Notes under the pieces: model-generated | What the model was told of the DNA's origin: nothing | The model's database searches: none | Seen by the model: the letters and a program-made list of their open reading frames with translations, nothing else | Part shown: in pieces, positions 42,699 through 52,264 of the stretch | Numbering within the stretch: position 1 is the stretch's first letter | Layout of the letters: each line of letters opens with the position of its first letter | Assembly: GCA_024123915.1 (NCBI GenBank) | Contig: CP099650.1 | Coordinates: forward strand, 5,642,001-5,706,000 | From: Oxalobacteraceae bacterium OTU3CAMAD1 | GTDB taxonomy: Bacteria > Pseudomonadota > Gammaproteobacteria > Burkholderiales > Burkholderiaceae_D | DNA: 64,000 bases | Reading direction: 5' to 3' | Position numbers and translations under genes: made by a program

Positions 42699-42717
42699 CC
42701 TGTTTATTCATACAGTA
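42698..42717. promoter_or_regulatory. LexA box 2
   Basis: ACCTGTTTATTCATACAGTA: a second CTGT-N8-ACAG, centred 19 bp from the first (about two helix turns). TATGCT (42720-42725) or TATTCT (42725-42730) directly after it could be the -10, so LexA binding would block RNA polymerase. Confidence 0.82.
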
Positions 42718-42769
42718 CTTATGCTATTCTGAACTCCTCGTTAAACGCTTCTCCCAAAAGGAAAATGTC

Positions 42770-42994
42770 ATGACAACAGTTAATAACAGCTTCAGCTCCC
42801 GCTTCGGCCTGGAATATATGCCTACTTCCTTCCTGGTCCGCATGGGCAAACGCGAATTGCTGGTCTGCCGTGATTTCCGTAAGCGCTACTACGCGGTCAA
42901 CCCGGTCATCGAATGCGACACCGGCGTGCAAGCCGGTCACCTGGAGGTTCTGCTGTGCCGCCGCTGGCTGCTGATCCTGTCGAAGGCGCACTAA
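42770..42994 (+). CDS. SOS-controlled small protein of unknown function
   Basis: A 74-residue basic protein, no signal peptide, no clear membrane helix, beta-rich by pattern (SSRFGLEYMPTSFLVRMGKR ... LEVLLCRRWLLILSKAH). RBS AAAAGGA precedes the ATG. Two tandem LexA boxes overlap its promoter, so it should be among the tightly repressed SOS genes. SulA-type cell-division inhibitors and small checkpoint proteins are regulated this way, but the sequence does not match SulA, so no role is assigned. Confidence 0.85.
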   Translation: MTTVNNSFSSRFGLEYMPTSFLVRMGKRELLVCRDFRKRYYAVNPVIECDTGVQAGHLEVLLCRRWLLILSKAH

Positions 42995-43188
42995 TGGTTG
43001 CCGGTGCCAGCTGCCCTATCCAGTCGCAAGACAGGCCGGCCGATGCCGCGACCTCGCTCGCGCTCCTCACCTGGATCTGGCAGCTGGCGGGCCGTCATCA
43101 GACAGATGCATCTTGCCGCAGCACCGCCGAACGCGTCCAGCCAGCTGGCGAGGTGCAGTTCAACGACAAGCAACATTGCGCCTCATGA
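42994..43188 (+). CDS. Possible small coupled gene
   Basis: A 64-codon frame whose ATG overlaps the stop of the LexA-box gene (TAATG). Codon third positions are fairly GC-rich as in real genes here, but the product has no recognisable pattern and the frame is short. If real it would be SOS-induced together with its neighbour. The remaining stretch to 43294 shows nothing. Confidence 0.3.
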   Translation: MVAGASCPIQSQDRPADAATSLALLTWIWQLAGRHQTDASCRSTAERVQPAGEVQFNDKQHCAS

Positions 43189-43294
43189 AGCTATGTTAAG
43201 GGGTTTTGCCATCACTGCAAGTGCGCGCGCTGTTGCTTTAATGACTTTTTAAGCGAGTTGTTAAGCGCAGGCCGCGCACGCTGTGATGTGGGCA

Positions 43295-44194
43295 CTAGGC
43301 TTTTTCGCACTGCGCGCGGAGAAAATCCCGCAGTTGCAGCACCGTCGGCGTGATCTGCGAGCGGTGCATGCACAACATATTCAGCGGCGTCGATTCGCCC
43401 AGCACGTCCGGCATCAGGATGTGCAAACGCCCGCTGCGGATATCTTCGCGCAGATCGAGCCGCGATTTATAAGCCACCCCCAGTCCCGCCACCGCCCAGC
43501 GCCGCACCACGTCGGCGTCGTCGGCGCTGCGGTTGCCGTTGACGTGGATCGCCACCGCATCGTCATCGGCACCCGGGTAAAAACTCCAACGATCATGTAT
43601 CACATCCTCCAGCATGAAGCGCAGGCAGTTATGCCGCGCCAAATCTTTTAGCTCGGTCAACCGGCCGTGCTGCTTGATGTAATCCGGCGAGGCGACCAGC
43701 ACGCGGCGGTTGTCGGGCGCCAGCGGCAGCGCGATCAGGCTGGAATCCTCCTGCCGGCCGTAACGGATGGCGATGTCGACCGGCTGCCGGTACATGTCCG
43801 AGACGCGGTCGCTGATGCTGAGCTGGAAGCTAACCTTCGGATACAGCGCCTGGAACTGGTCCAGCCAGCCGACCAGCATATTGCGCCCCAGATCCGACGG
43901 CATCGAAATCTTCAGCGTCCCGCCCAGGCTTTCCTGCCCCTGGATCAGCGCGTCGTGACCATCCTTCAACAGACGCAGCGCCTCGCGCGCGTGCCGCAGG
44001 TAGTGTTCGCCCTCCTCTGTCAATCGCAGCGAGCGTGTGGTGCGGGCGAACAGCCGCAAGCCCAACTCGCGCTCCAGGCGTTTGACACCGGCGCTGGCCA
44101 GCGCCGGGGAAATCTCCAATTCGCGCGCCGCCGCCGAAAGGCTGCCACGGTCGGCGGTCCGGACAAAAACAGTCAAATCATCGAGTCGCAGCAT
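43295..44194 (-). CDS. LysR-family transcription regulator
   Basis: A 299-residue LTTR. The N-terminal helix-turn-helix (MLRLDDLTVFVRTADRGSLS, then ARELEISPALASAGVKRLE) is followed by a periplasmic-binding-like effector domain (about 90-295). It is divergent from the alcohol dehydrogenase gene at 44303 with about 108 bp between them, the usual arrangement for a regulator and its target. Two near-direct TTTCGTTGAA-type repeats (about 44198-44227) in this gap could be part of its binding site. Confidence 0.9.
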   Translation of the reverse strand: MLRLDDLTVFVRTADRGSLSAAARELEISPALASAGVKRLERELGLRLFARTTRSLRLTEEGEHYLRHAREALRLLKDGHDALIQGQESLGGTLKISMPSDLGRNMLVGWLDQFQALYPKVSFQLSISDRVSDMYRQPVDIAIRYGRQEDSSLIALPLAPDNRRVLVASPDYIKQHGRLTELKDLARHNCLRFMLEDVIHDRWSFYPGADDDAVAIHVNGNRSADDADVVRRWAVAGLGVAYKSRLDLREDIRSGRLHILMPDVLGESTPLNMLCMHRSQITPTVLQLRDFLRAQCEKA

Positions 44195-44302
44195 TTTCTT
44201 CGTTTTGTTGAAAGTGTTTCGTTGAAGCGCCTCTTTTTCCGCGCCACGAAATAAATGATGATACTCCCCATTCGCATCCCATCCATTTTTCAGGAGAAGT
44301 TC

Positions 44303-45316
44303 ATGAAAGCCGTCGCCTACCGCAAGTCCCTCCCGATCGACCATGCCGACTCGTTGATCGACATCGAGTTGCCCGCGCCGCAGGCCCAAGGCCGCGATCT
44401 GCTGGTCGAAGTCAAAGCCATTTCCGTCAATCCGGTCGACGTCAAGATTCGCGCCAACGTGGCACCGGCGGAGGGTGAGGACAAGGTGATCGGCTGGGAC
44501 GCGGCGGGAATCGTCAAGGCGGTGGGTCCAGACGTGACCCTGTTCAAGCCCGGCGACGAAGTCTGGTATGCCGGCGACCTGACCCGTCCCGGCACCAACA
44601 GCGAGCTGCATCTGGTGGACGAGCGCATTGTCGGCCATAAGCCGAAAAATATCGACTTCGCCCAGGCCGCCGCGCTGCCGCTGACCGCGATCACCGCGTG
44701 GGAGCTGCTGTTCGACCGCCTGGAAGTGAGCCGGGACAAAGGCGTGCAAGGACAATCGCTGCTGGTGACCGGCGCGGCCGGCGGCGTCGGTTCGATACTG
44801 GTGCAGCTGGCGCGCCAGTTGACGGGCCTGACGATCATCGGCACCGCCTCGCGTCCTGACACGGCCGCCTGGGTAAAGGAGTTGGGCGCCCACCACGTGA
44901 TCGACCACAGCAAGCCGCTGAACGTGGAAATTGCCCGTCTCGGCCTGCCGCCGGTGACCTATGTCGCCAGCCTGACCCACACCGACGACCATTGGACCGC
45001 GATCGTCGAAGTGCTCGCGCCGCAAGGCAAGGTCGCGGTGATCGACGACCCGGCCGCGATCGACGTGCGCCAGCTCAAGCGCAAGAGCGCCTCGCTGCAC
45101 TGGGAATTCATGTTCGCGCGCTCGATGTTCAACACGGCCGACATCCAGAAGCAGCACGACCTGCTGAACGATGTCGCGAAACTGGTCGACACCGGCGTGG
45201 TCAAAACGACCTTGGCGGAACGTTTCGGCAAGATCGATGCCGCCAACCTGAAGCGGGCGCACGCCCTGCTCGCGAGCAATCGCGCCAAGGGCAAGATCGT
45301 GCTGGAAGGGTTTTAA
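44303..45316 (+). CDS. Zinc-type alcohol dehydrogenase / quinone oxidoreductase family protein
   Basis: A 337-residue MDR-superfamily NAD(P)H oxidoreductase. It has a GroES-like N-terminal domain (VKAISVNPVDVKIRAN), the catalytic-domain motif PGDEVWYAGD, and a Rossmann fold (TGAAGGVGSILVQLA, about 153-167). The Zn-binding Cys/His of true alcohol dehydrogenases are missing, so it is likely a zinc-independent reductase of quinones or enones. RBS CAGGAGAA. It is likely controlled by the divergent LysR gene. Confidence 0.88.
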   Translation: MKAVAYRKSLPIDHADSLIDIELPAPQAQGRDLLVEVKAISVNPVDVKIRANVAPAEGEDKVIGWDAAGIVKAVGPDVTLFKPGDEVWYAGDLTRPGTNSELHLVDERIVGHKPKNIDFAQAAALPLTAITAWELLFDRLEVSRDKGVQGQSLLVTGAAGGVGSILVQLARQLTGLTIIGTASRPDTAAWVKELGAHHVIDHSKPLNVEIARLGLPPVTYVASLTHTDDHWTAIVEVLAPQGKVAVIDDPAAIDVRQLKRKSASLHWEFMFARSMFNTADIQKQHDLLNDVAKLVDTGVVKTTLAERFGKIDAANLKRAHALLASNRAKGKIVLEGF

Positions 45317-45329
45317 AGGGTTTTAAAAC

Positions 45330-45860
45330 CTACGACGTGGACCCGGCGGCGGCGCGCTCGCGCGTCTGTTGGGCACGCAGCACGGCCAGCACCGCGCTGT
45401 CATGCGCCACCAGCGCCTCCTGCATGGTGCTGGCCGATACGCAAGACGTCTCCAACACCTGCAGGAAGGTCGCTTGGCGGCGTTTCAGTCCCTGCGACTG
45501 GTAGCCGAGCTGCTCGAACATGCGGCCGACGTCGATGCAATAGCCGCGCAGCTCCCACATGGTCTTCTTGGTCACTTCAATATCGTCGCGCATGCTGTGG
45601 TCGACGTCGATCAGCTCCAGCTGCGCCGGCCCTTCCTTGCCGAAGTCGCGTATCGTCGGCAGCCACTGCTCGAACTTGCCGGCGATGCGGCGGATGCGCA
45701 CGATTTTCTGATCGAGCGTGCGGCAGTAGTGCCAGCATAGCCAGCACACCGGCAGGCGCGCCACAAAACGTGGCAGGCCGACGGTGTTCAAGGTGTTCTC
45801 GAGTTTTTTAACGGCGGCGATCAGGCGCCGCGTGCTGTCGCCGATAGGCAGTGGGGGCAT
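45330..45860 (-). CDS. Unknown helical protein
   Basis: A 176-residue protein, mostly alpha-helical, with several Cys and Trp in a short basic segment (PVCWLCWHYCRTLDQK, about 37-52) and no signal peptide. I recognise no family. It is convergent with the dehydrogenase gene, with only 13 bp between stops. An AGGGTTTTAA unit is repeated in tandem right there (45307-45326). RBS GGAG precedes the ATG. Confidence 0.7.
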   Translation of the reverse strand: MPPLPIGDSTRRLIAAVKKLENTLNTVGLPRFVARLPVCWLCWHYCRTLDQKIVRIRRIAGKFEQWLPTIRDFGKEGPAQLELIDVDHSMRDDIEVTKKTMWELRGYCIDVGRMFEQLGYQSQGLKRRQATFLQVLETSCVSASTMQEALVAHDSAVLAVLRAQQTRERAAAGSTS

Positions 45861-45944
45861 AATGGAGCTCCTGGGTTGGTTCAGGAGCTACATTAGCTGC
45901 CGCGTCGGACCATGCGTTTGATGCGGCTTAAAGAGCGCGCAGAT

Positions 45945-47144
45945 TTATTCCATCACTTTGCGCAACATGGCTTTGATACCACGCAATCCTTGGCGTATGC
46001 GCGCCTCGTTTTCGATCAAGGCGAAGCGAACATAGTCGTCGCCGTAGTCGCCGAAGCCGATACCCGGCGACACGCACACCTTGGCCTCGGACAGCAGCAG
46101 CTTGGAAAACTCCAGCGAACCGAGATGGCGGTAAGGCTCCGGTATGCGCGCCCAGATGTACATCGACGCCTTCGGCTTGTCGACCGGCCAGCCCGCTTCG
46201 CACAAGCCTTTGTGCAGGACATCGCGGCGGCTCTGGTACATCGCGCAGATCTCGCTGACGCTGCTCTGGTCGCCTTCCAGCGCGGCGATCGCGGCCACCT
46301 GCACCGGCGTGAAGCTGCCGTAGTCATGGTAGCTCTTGATGCGCGCCAGCGCCGCGACCAGTTCCTTGTTACCGACCATGAAACCGATGCGCCAGCCGGC
46401 CATGTTGTAGCTCTTGGACATGGTGAAGAATTCCACCGCCACGTCGCGCGCGCCCGGCACTTGCATGATCGACGGTGCCTTCCAGCCGTCGAAGGTGATG
46501 TCGGCGTAGGCCAGGTCGTGCACCACCAGAATGTCGTGCTGTTTGGCCAGCGCCACCACCCGCTCGAAAAACTCCAGCTCCACGCACTGCGCGGTCGGGT
46601 TCGACGGGAAGCCCAGGATCATCATCTTCGGTTTCGGATAGCTTTCGCGCACCGCGCGCTCCAGTTCGTCGAAGAAGTCGACACCCGGCGTCATCCGCAC
46701 CGAGCGGATGTTGGCGCCGGCGATGACCGCGCCCCAGATGTGGATCGGATAGCTAGGGTTGGGCACCAGCACGGTGTCGCCGGCGTCCAGCGTGGCCAGC
46801 ATCAGGTGCGCCAGGCCTTCCTTGGAGCCGATCGTGACGATCGCTTCCGAGTCCGGATCGAAGTCGACCTCGTAGCGGGTCTTGTACCACTTGGTGATCG
46901 CGCGCCGCAGCCGGGGGATGCCTTTGGAGGCGGAGTAGCCGTGCGTGTCGGGACGGCGGACGGTGTCGACCAGCTTGTCGACGATGTGCGCCGGCGTGGC
47001 GCCGTCCGGATTGCCCATCGACATATCGATGATGTCTTCGCCGCGACGACGCGCCGCCAGCTTGAGTTCGGCGGTGACATTGAAAACGTAGGGAGGCAGG
47101 CGATCGATGCGCGAAAATCTGCGCGGAGTTTGGGTGTCAGTCAT
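45945..47144 (-). CDS. alaC: Alanine-type aminotransferase AlaC
   Basis: A 399-residue class I PLP aminotransferase with the AlaC signature start [42 protein letters not shown], the PLP Lys in [14 protein letters not shown] (about 250) and [19 protein letters not shown]. AlaC makes alanine from pyruvate with glutamate as donor. The ATG at 47144 is chosen over one 21 codons upstream because it gives the family N-terminus. In many Burkholderiales alaC precedes homoserine dehydrogenase; here it does not. Confidence 0.92.
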   Translation of the reverse strand: MTDTQTPRRFSRIDRLPPYVFNVTAELKLAARRRGEDIIDMSMGNPDGATPAHIVDKLVDTVRRPDTHGYSASKGIPRLRRAITKWYKTRYEVDFDPDSEAIVTIGSKEGLAHLMLATLDAGDTVLVPNPSYPIHIWGAVIAGANIRSVRMTPGVDFFDELERAVRESYPKPKMMILGFPSNPTAQCVELEFFERVVALAKQHDILVVHDLAYADITFDGWKAPSIMQVPGARDVAVEFFTMSKSYNMAGWRIGFMVGNKELVAALARIKSYHDYGSFTPVQVAAIAALEGDQSSVSEICAMYQSRRDVLHKGLCEAGWPVDKPKASMYIWARIPEPYRHLGSLEFSKLLLSEAKVCVSPGIGFGDYGDDYVRFALIENEARIRQGLRGIKAMLRKVME

Positions 47145-47267
47145 GGAATGTCTCACGTAAGCGCCCGGAACCGTCCGAGCGACGTCGATGCAATGTTGCA
47201 TCGGCATCCATACTAGCCCATCAGTTCACGCTATGGCAAGCCCATTGGCAAGCCCCGTGGCCAGCCC

Positions 47268-47585
47268 TTATGCGGGCGACTGGTTTTGCTCGTCGCTGAA
47301 CCATTCGAACAAGATCAGGCCGATGATCGAGGCGATCGGAAAGCCGCACAACGCGATCACCACCCACAACGCTGGCGAACGACCCAGCCGTTTGGCGGCC
47401 ACACCGACAAAGATCAGGTGCAGGATGGCGCTAACGGCGATGCCAATGCCGGCCAGGATCATCAGCGGGACCGAGCTCGTCGTGTACTTGCTGAGCGGCG
47501 GCAGAAAGGATGCGATGCAGCCGATCCAGATGACCAGCGTGACGGCTGCGGCGGCGATCGGTTGTTGGGCGCGGGCGACTTGCAT
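47268..47585 (-). CDS. Small membrane protein of unknown function
   Basis: A 105-residue protein with three hydrophobic helices (VTLVIWIGCIASFLPPL, PLMILAGIGIAVSAILHLIF, ALWVVIALCGFPIASIIGLI) and short polar ends. The start at 47585 has GGAGAA upstream. No family recognised. It lies 71 bp downstream of the EamA gene in the same direction and might share its transcript. Confidence 0.75.
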   Translation of the reverse strand: MQVARAQQPIAAAAVTLVIWIGCIASFLPPLSKYTTSSVPLMILAGIGIAVSAILHLIFVGVAAKRLGRSPALWVVIALCGFPIASIIGLILFEWFSDEQNQSPA

Positions 47586-47656
47586 GGCTTCTCCTGGATG
47601 AAGCGACCATGCTGCCACGATCTAGCATGAAAAGCAACACCAGCAGGCCGCAGCCA

Positions 47657-48511
47657 CTATTTCAACGTCGTCAGCGCCGACGCCAGCACGATCGCGGCGA
47701 TCGCCAGCCACTGCGTCAACGTCAGATGCTCGCCCAACAGCAGCATGCCGGCCAGCGCGCTGAGCGCCGGCGCGGCGCTGCTGAACATGCTGAACGTGCG
47801 CGACGACAGATTGCGCATCGATAGCATCTCCAAGGTGTACGGCAAGGCGCTGGACATCACCGCGATCGCCAGCCCGATCGCCATGTACGACGGCGTCAAC
47901 AACACGGAACCCGAGTACCACGCGCCGACCGGCAAGATGAACAGCGACGCCGCCGTCATGCCCCAGGCCACCGACTGTCCGCCATGCATGACCGAGACCC
48001 GCTTGCCGAACACAATGTACAACGCCCAGCACACCGCCGCACCGGCCGCGTAGGCTACGCCGACAGGATCGAGCTGATCGACATGGCCGTGTATCGGCAG
48101 CAGAAAATACAGCCCGGCCACCGCCAGCGCGATCGCCACCACATCGCGCGGCCGGCGCGACGACAGCACCGCCACCGTCAGCGGCCCCGCCACCTCGATC
48201 GCCACCGCGATCCCCAGCGGTATCAAATTGAACGAGCGGTAGATCATCAGATTCATCAGCCCGATCACGCTGCCATACACAGCCACATTGCAGGCCTGCG
48301 GCCACGTCAGCGGCGTGCGCCACGGCCGAAACACGGCCATCATCAGCAACGCGGCAAAGCCCACGCGGTAAGCCGTCACACCCTCGACGCCGATCAACGG
48401 AAACAGATGCTTGGCGACGGCCGCGCCGACGTTCAGCGACAGCTGGCTGCACAACAGCGCGAATCCGGCCAGCAGCGCGCCGCCGCCGACGGGGGATTTT
48501 TCAGCGCTCAT
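47657..48511 (-). CDS. EamA/RhtA-type exporter
   Basis: A 284-residue drug/metabolite-superfamily transporter with ten hydrophobic segments in two EamA repeats. The pattern (VAKHLFPLIGVEGVTAYRVG, then GIAVAIEVAGPLTVAVLSSRR and FGKRVSVMHGGQSVAWG) is that of RhtA, the threonine/homoserine exporter, though the substrate is not proven. The start is directly adjacent to the DUF748 stop on the same strand, so the two may be co-transcribed. Confidence 0.88.
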   Translation of the reverse strand: MSAEKSPVGGGALLAGFALLCSQLSLNVGAAVAKHLFPLIGVEGVTAYRVGFAALLMMAVFRPWRTPLTWPQACNVAVYGSVIGLMNLMIYRSFNLIPLGIAVAIEVAGPLTVAVLSSRRPRDVVAIALAVAGLYFLLPIHGHVDQLDPVGVAYAAGAAVCWALYIVFGKRVSVMHGGQSVAWGMTAASLFILPVGAWYSGSVLLTPSYMAIGLAIAVMSSALPYTLEMLSMRNLSSRTFSMFSSAAPALSALAGMLLLGEHLTLTQWLAIAAIVLASALTTLK

Positions 48512-51500
48512 CTACTTCGCCGCCAATCCCAGCTTTAACGCGACCGGCTTGCCGATGTCAGCATCGGTCTTTTCCGGCGCGGCAGTCTGTATCGCTGCGG
48601 CGTTGACGCCAGCCTCTTTCAAGGCCGCCACAATCGCGGCGGCACGCTTGGCGCCCAGCTGCGTCAAGGCGCCCTCCGGCAACGGCTGGTTTTGCTCCAG
48701 GCGTTCCTGCAACTTGCCGTAGAAGGCGCCGGCGTCGGCCACCTGCGGTTCACCCTGGACGATCTTGCCCAGGCGCTGCAGCACCGGCAGCTTCTTCTGC
48801 GCGACGGGATCGGCGGACTTGGCCTCGTCTTCAGCGTCCGCCGCCGCAGGCTTGGCGCCAGCCGCGCCCTCTGCCGCCTTCTTCTGCTTGTCCAGCTCGG
48901 CCGCGCCGAAGCGCTCGGCGTACAGGTCACGCAAGGCGCCGCGCACTTTGCGCTGGCCGATATCAAGCGGCCCTGGCTGTTCGTCCGGCGCGAGTTTGAT
49001 CTCCGCCCGCGTCACAACCAAACGGCGCAACGCCTGCGTCCGCAAGGCGGCGCCATCGGCCGCCTCGTTGTACTGGCCCGGCACCGACAGCTTCAACTGC
49101 GGTTTGGCTTCCAATATTTTCGCCACCTGGCGCAGCTTCTCGCGCTCCGGCGGCAGCACGGTGTCGCTGCCGGCATCGAAATCGACCGCGTCCAGCTTGT
49201 CGCCGCTGACGCCGAACAGATTGCCCAGCGCGCGGAACGGCGACAGCGCAACCTTGCTCAAGATGTTGCCGATGGCTTTCCACACCAGCGAGCCGTAGCT
49301 GAATTGCGGATCGCTCATATTGCCCGACACGGGCACGCCCAGGTCGATGCGGCCGTTGCTGTCCTTGAGGATGGCCAGCGCCAACTCCAGCGGCAGCTTG
49401 ATCGCGTCCGGACTGTCGATGCGTTCGCCCAGTGTCAGGTTGTCGAGCACGATCTGGTTGTTACCTTCCAGCTGGCTGTTGCGTACCTTGTACTGGAGGT
49501 CGAGCGAGATTTTTCCCTGGGCGATCTTGTAGCCGGCAAACTTCATCGAGTACGGCGACGCCGACACCATGTCGACGTTCTTAAACACGACATTGACGTC
49601 GGTGTTGTCCGCCGGGACGAATGGATTCAACTGGCCGCGTATGCGCGCCAGACCGTAGTCGTCGACGCGGCCGTCGAGCTCGATCTGACTGCGCGCGTCG
49701 GCCTTCGACGACAGCCCGGTGATCAGCCCGCTGAGCTCGTAAATCTTTGCGCCGAATTGCGGGCGCAGGCTTAAGTCGGTGAAGTCCAGCTTGGCGTTCT
49801 GGAAGCGCACGCGGCGTATGCGCATCGGGAACGGCTCGCTGTCGGCGGGCGCGGCCGACGCGGTTGGCGAAGCCGTTGAAGCCGGCGCGGGCTCGGGTTT
49901 TTTCACCAGCAGCCGCTGCGCATTCAAGCTACGATCGTTCTCGATGATCAGGATCGCGTTCGGTTCGATGACGCGCAGCTCGGCCACATCGAGCAAATTC
50001 GGCGACACGCTCAGCGCCAGCTTGTCGGCGCGCACCGACTTCCAGCGCGCAAAGTGGTCGTTGTCTTCTTCGTCAAGCGCCAGCTGGGCCACTTCAAACG
50101 AACCATCGTAGCGCACGGCGGGATTGGCCTTGCTGCCACCGGCGCCGGTGCGCAGGCGGCCCTCGCCCGAAACGCTGCCGTCGGCCAGCTTGAGCTTGAC
50201 GTATTTGCTGAGCAACGGCTGCACCGGCGCCAACGCCAGCTTGGTCAGCTTCAGCTCGGCATCGACGGCGCCGGTGGCCGGCACCACCTTGCCTTTGGCC
50301 GTCAACTGACCGCCCTCGCGCAGGCCGACGCCGCCCTGGAACGCCAGCGGCTTTTTCAGGTCGCTGCCGACATCGGTCAGCTTCAGATTGAAGTCCTGCA
50401 GAGTGGCTTTGATGCCGGTGCTGGCGTCGTCATAGCGGGCGCCGAATTTACTCAGCTCAACCGTTTTGACGGAAGCTGTCCATAGCAAACCCGCAGGGCC
50501 GGACGGGGTCGGACCCCGGCGGGGTCCGACCCCTATGTGGTCCGGCGAGCGCATCGCTAAAGGCTCAACGGGTTTGTCTCGGGCCGGCGTAGCGGCCGAG
50601 CCCGAGCCCGAGCCCGGCAGGCGGTCCAGGAACAGGAAGCGCCCGGCGCTGTCGCGCGACAGATCCAGCAAGCCGCCATCCGCGTACAGGCGGCCCAGGC
50701 TGACCCGGCGCGCGGCCAGATCGAGCGCGCCGTCCTCAAAGCCCAGCTGTCCAAGCTTCAACGGCGTCATCGCGCCGCCGACCAGCGCCAGATTGTCCAT
50801 CGAGAACGCGGCATCGTCGATGTTGAGCTTGAGCCCGCTCGCGGCGGTTTCCAGCTGCAATTGCAGCTTCAGCTTCAGTTTGTCGGTGCTGATCTTCAGC
50901 GCGGGACTGGCGGTTTCGTCGAGCGCGTTGACGGCAATATCGTCCAGACCGATCTGCTTGAATCGCACTTTCCAGCCGCCCTCCTCCTTTGCCACCGGCT
51001 TGGCCGCAGGTGCGGGAGCGGGCGCCGAAGCGGACGGCGGCACCATCAAATTCGCCAGGTCGATCCGGCCTTGGGCATCGCGCCGCATCGCCAGCGCGCC
51101 ACCGGTCAAATTCAGCCCGCCAACGTCGACCGAGCGCTGGCCCAGATCGACGCCGACGCCGCTCACATCCAGCGACTTCAGCTTGACGAACGGGGCCGCC
51201 ACGCCGGCATGCTGGACCGCCAGGTCGTTCAACGCCAGGCTGGCGCCGGCCAGGCTCGCGTCCAGCTTGCCGTCCTTGTAGGAGAATCGATAGGGCAGCT
51301 TGGCCGACAAACGGCCGTCGCCGACAACCACCCGCATGAACGACTTCAGGTACGTCGACATGCCCGGCAACGCCACGTTCTCCAGCGACAGCATGCCGCT
51401 GCCGCCGATCGGATTGAGCGCGGCCGCGCCCTTCCAGCGCAGCTTGCCGCCCAGGCCGGCGTCGGCGCTCAAGGTGTAGTCGCCGTTCTCGTCCGGCAGC

Positions 51501-52036
51501 GTGCTTAGATGGTTCAGCTCGAAAGCGATGGGGGCGAACGTGTCGTTATAGCCGGCATGGCGATCATGCATCTCCACCTTGCCTTGCTCGAGCGCGAAGT
51601 GTTCGATGATCAGGCGCGGCATGCCGCTGTCGCTGTCGTCCTTCTTGCGCTTGTCCAGCGTCTCCATCAGCTGCGCGATGTTGAACTTGCCGTCGGGCGA
51701 AATGGCCAGGCGCAGCGACGGCGCGGTGACGCGGATCTCGGCCAGGCTCCAGGCCCGGCGCAACAGCGAGCGCCATTGCATCTCCACCGCCAGCGCGCCG
51801 ACGCCGAACAGCGGCGCGCCGTCGGCCTCGGTCAAGCGCACGTCCTTCGCTTCCAGCCGCAAGGTGAACGGATTGAAACTGACGTCGCCGATGCTGGCTT
51901 TGCGCTCCAACTCTGTTTCTACAAATTTGGGGACCTGACTCTTGATCAACCACGGCAACGCCCAGCCGCCCGCCAGCGCATACACTCCCACCGCGCCAGC
52001 CACGCCCAAACCCCACCGCTTCCATCGTATCGTCAT
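48512..52036 (-). CDS. Large DUF748 envelope-bridge protein with in-frame REP insert
   Basis: A 1174-residue protein: one N-terminal transmembrane helix (about 8-30) and a very long beta-rich periplasmic body with two DUF748 regions (about 90-460 and 560-920), related to the AsmA/YhdP bridge group. From about 960 to 1100 an OmpA-like segment (VDFDAGSDTVLPPEREKL) follows, then an Ala/Lys tail. At about residues 507-520 the sequence VGPRRGPTP is encoded by a 29-bp GC palindrome (50505-50533), a probable REP insertion kept in frame within a linker. The ATG at 52036 is used. Confidence 0.85.
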   Translation of the reverse strand: MTIRWKRWGLGVAGAVGVYALAGGWALPWLIKSQVPKFVETELERKASIGDVSFNPFTLRLEAKDVRLTEADGAPLFGVGALAVEMQWRSLLRRAWSLAEIRVTAPSLRLAISPDGKFNIAQLMETLDKRKKDDSDSGMPRLIIEHFALEQGKVEMHDRHAGYNDTFAPIAFELNHLSTLPDENGDYTLSADAGLGGKLRWKGAAALNPIGGSGMLSLENVALPGMSTYLKSFMRVVVGDGRLSAKLPYRFSYKDGKLDASLAGASLALNDLAVQHAGVAAPFVKLKSLDVSGVGVDLGQRSVDVGGLNLTGGALAMRRDAQGRIDLANLMVPPSASAPAPAPAAKPVAKEEGGWKVRFKQIGLDDIAVNALDETASPALKISTDKLKLKLQLQLETAASGLKLNIDDAAFSMDNLALVGGAMTPLKLGQLGFEDGALDLAARRVSLGRLYADGGLLDLSRDSAGRFLFLDRLPGSGSGSAATPARDKPVEPLAMRSPDHIGVGPRRGPTPSGPAGLLWTASVKTVELSKFGARYDDASTGIKATLQDFNLKLTDVGSDLKKPLAFQGGVGLREGGQLTAKGKVVPATGAVDAELKLTKLALAPVQPLLSKYVKLKLADGSVSGEGRLRTGAGGSKANPAVRYDGSFEVAQLALDEEDNDHFARWKSVRADKLALSVSPNLLDVAELRVIEPNAILIIENDRSLNAQRLLVKKPEPAPASTASPTASAAPADSEPFPMRIRRVRFQNAKLDFTDLSLRPQFGAKIYELSGLITGLSSKADARSQIELDGRVDDYGLARIRGQLNPFVPADNTDVNVVFKNVDMVSASPYSMKFAGYKIAQGKISLDLQYKVRNSQLEGNNQIVLDNLTLGERIDSPDAIKLPLELALAILKDSNGRIDLGVPVSGNMSDPQFSYGSLVWKAIGNILSKVALSPFRALGNLFGVSGDKLDAVDFDAGSDTVLPPEREKLRQVAKILEAKPQLKLSVPGQYNEAADGAALRTQALRRLVVTRAEIKLAPDEQPGPLDIGQRKVRGALRDLYAERFGAAELDKQKKAAEGAAGAKPAAADAEDEAKSADPVAQKKLPVLQRLGKIVQGEPQVADAGAFYGKLQERLEQNQPLPEGALTQLGAKRAAAIVAALKEAGVNAAAIQTAAPEKTDADIGKPVALKLGLAAK
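50505..50533. repeat. REP-like palindrome inside the DUF748 gene
   Basis: GGGGTCGGACCCC-GGC-GGGGTCCGACCCC, two 13-bp arms that are exact reverse complements. Each arm is itself nearly palindromic. It is the only such element inside a coding sequence here and keeps the reading frame. Confidence 0.8.
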
Positions 52037-52264
52037 CGCCCGCAAAACTGCTTCCCGTGATTTATGTTCAACAAGTAACAGTATAGCAAGGGCAAGGCTT
52101 TCTTACTGGACATCAAAATCATTCCCAAAAACAACATAATTATATTTCTTAGTGTTTCCGCCGTGCTCAAATGTATGACTAGTTGTAAATTTAATGTCTA
52201 ATGGAAATTAAAGTTGCTATCATCTTAGCGCCTTGCCCCCGTCGTTAAATCCGTTGGAGACCTT

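Noticed and set aside
42995..43294. RNA gene or attachment site between the SOS gene and the LysR gene
   Set aside because: No cloverleaf, no strong hairpin with T-tract and no repeat could be found; only the weak 64-codon frame is reported.
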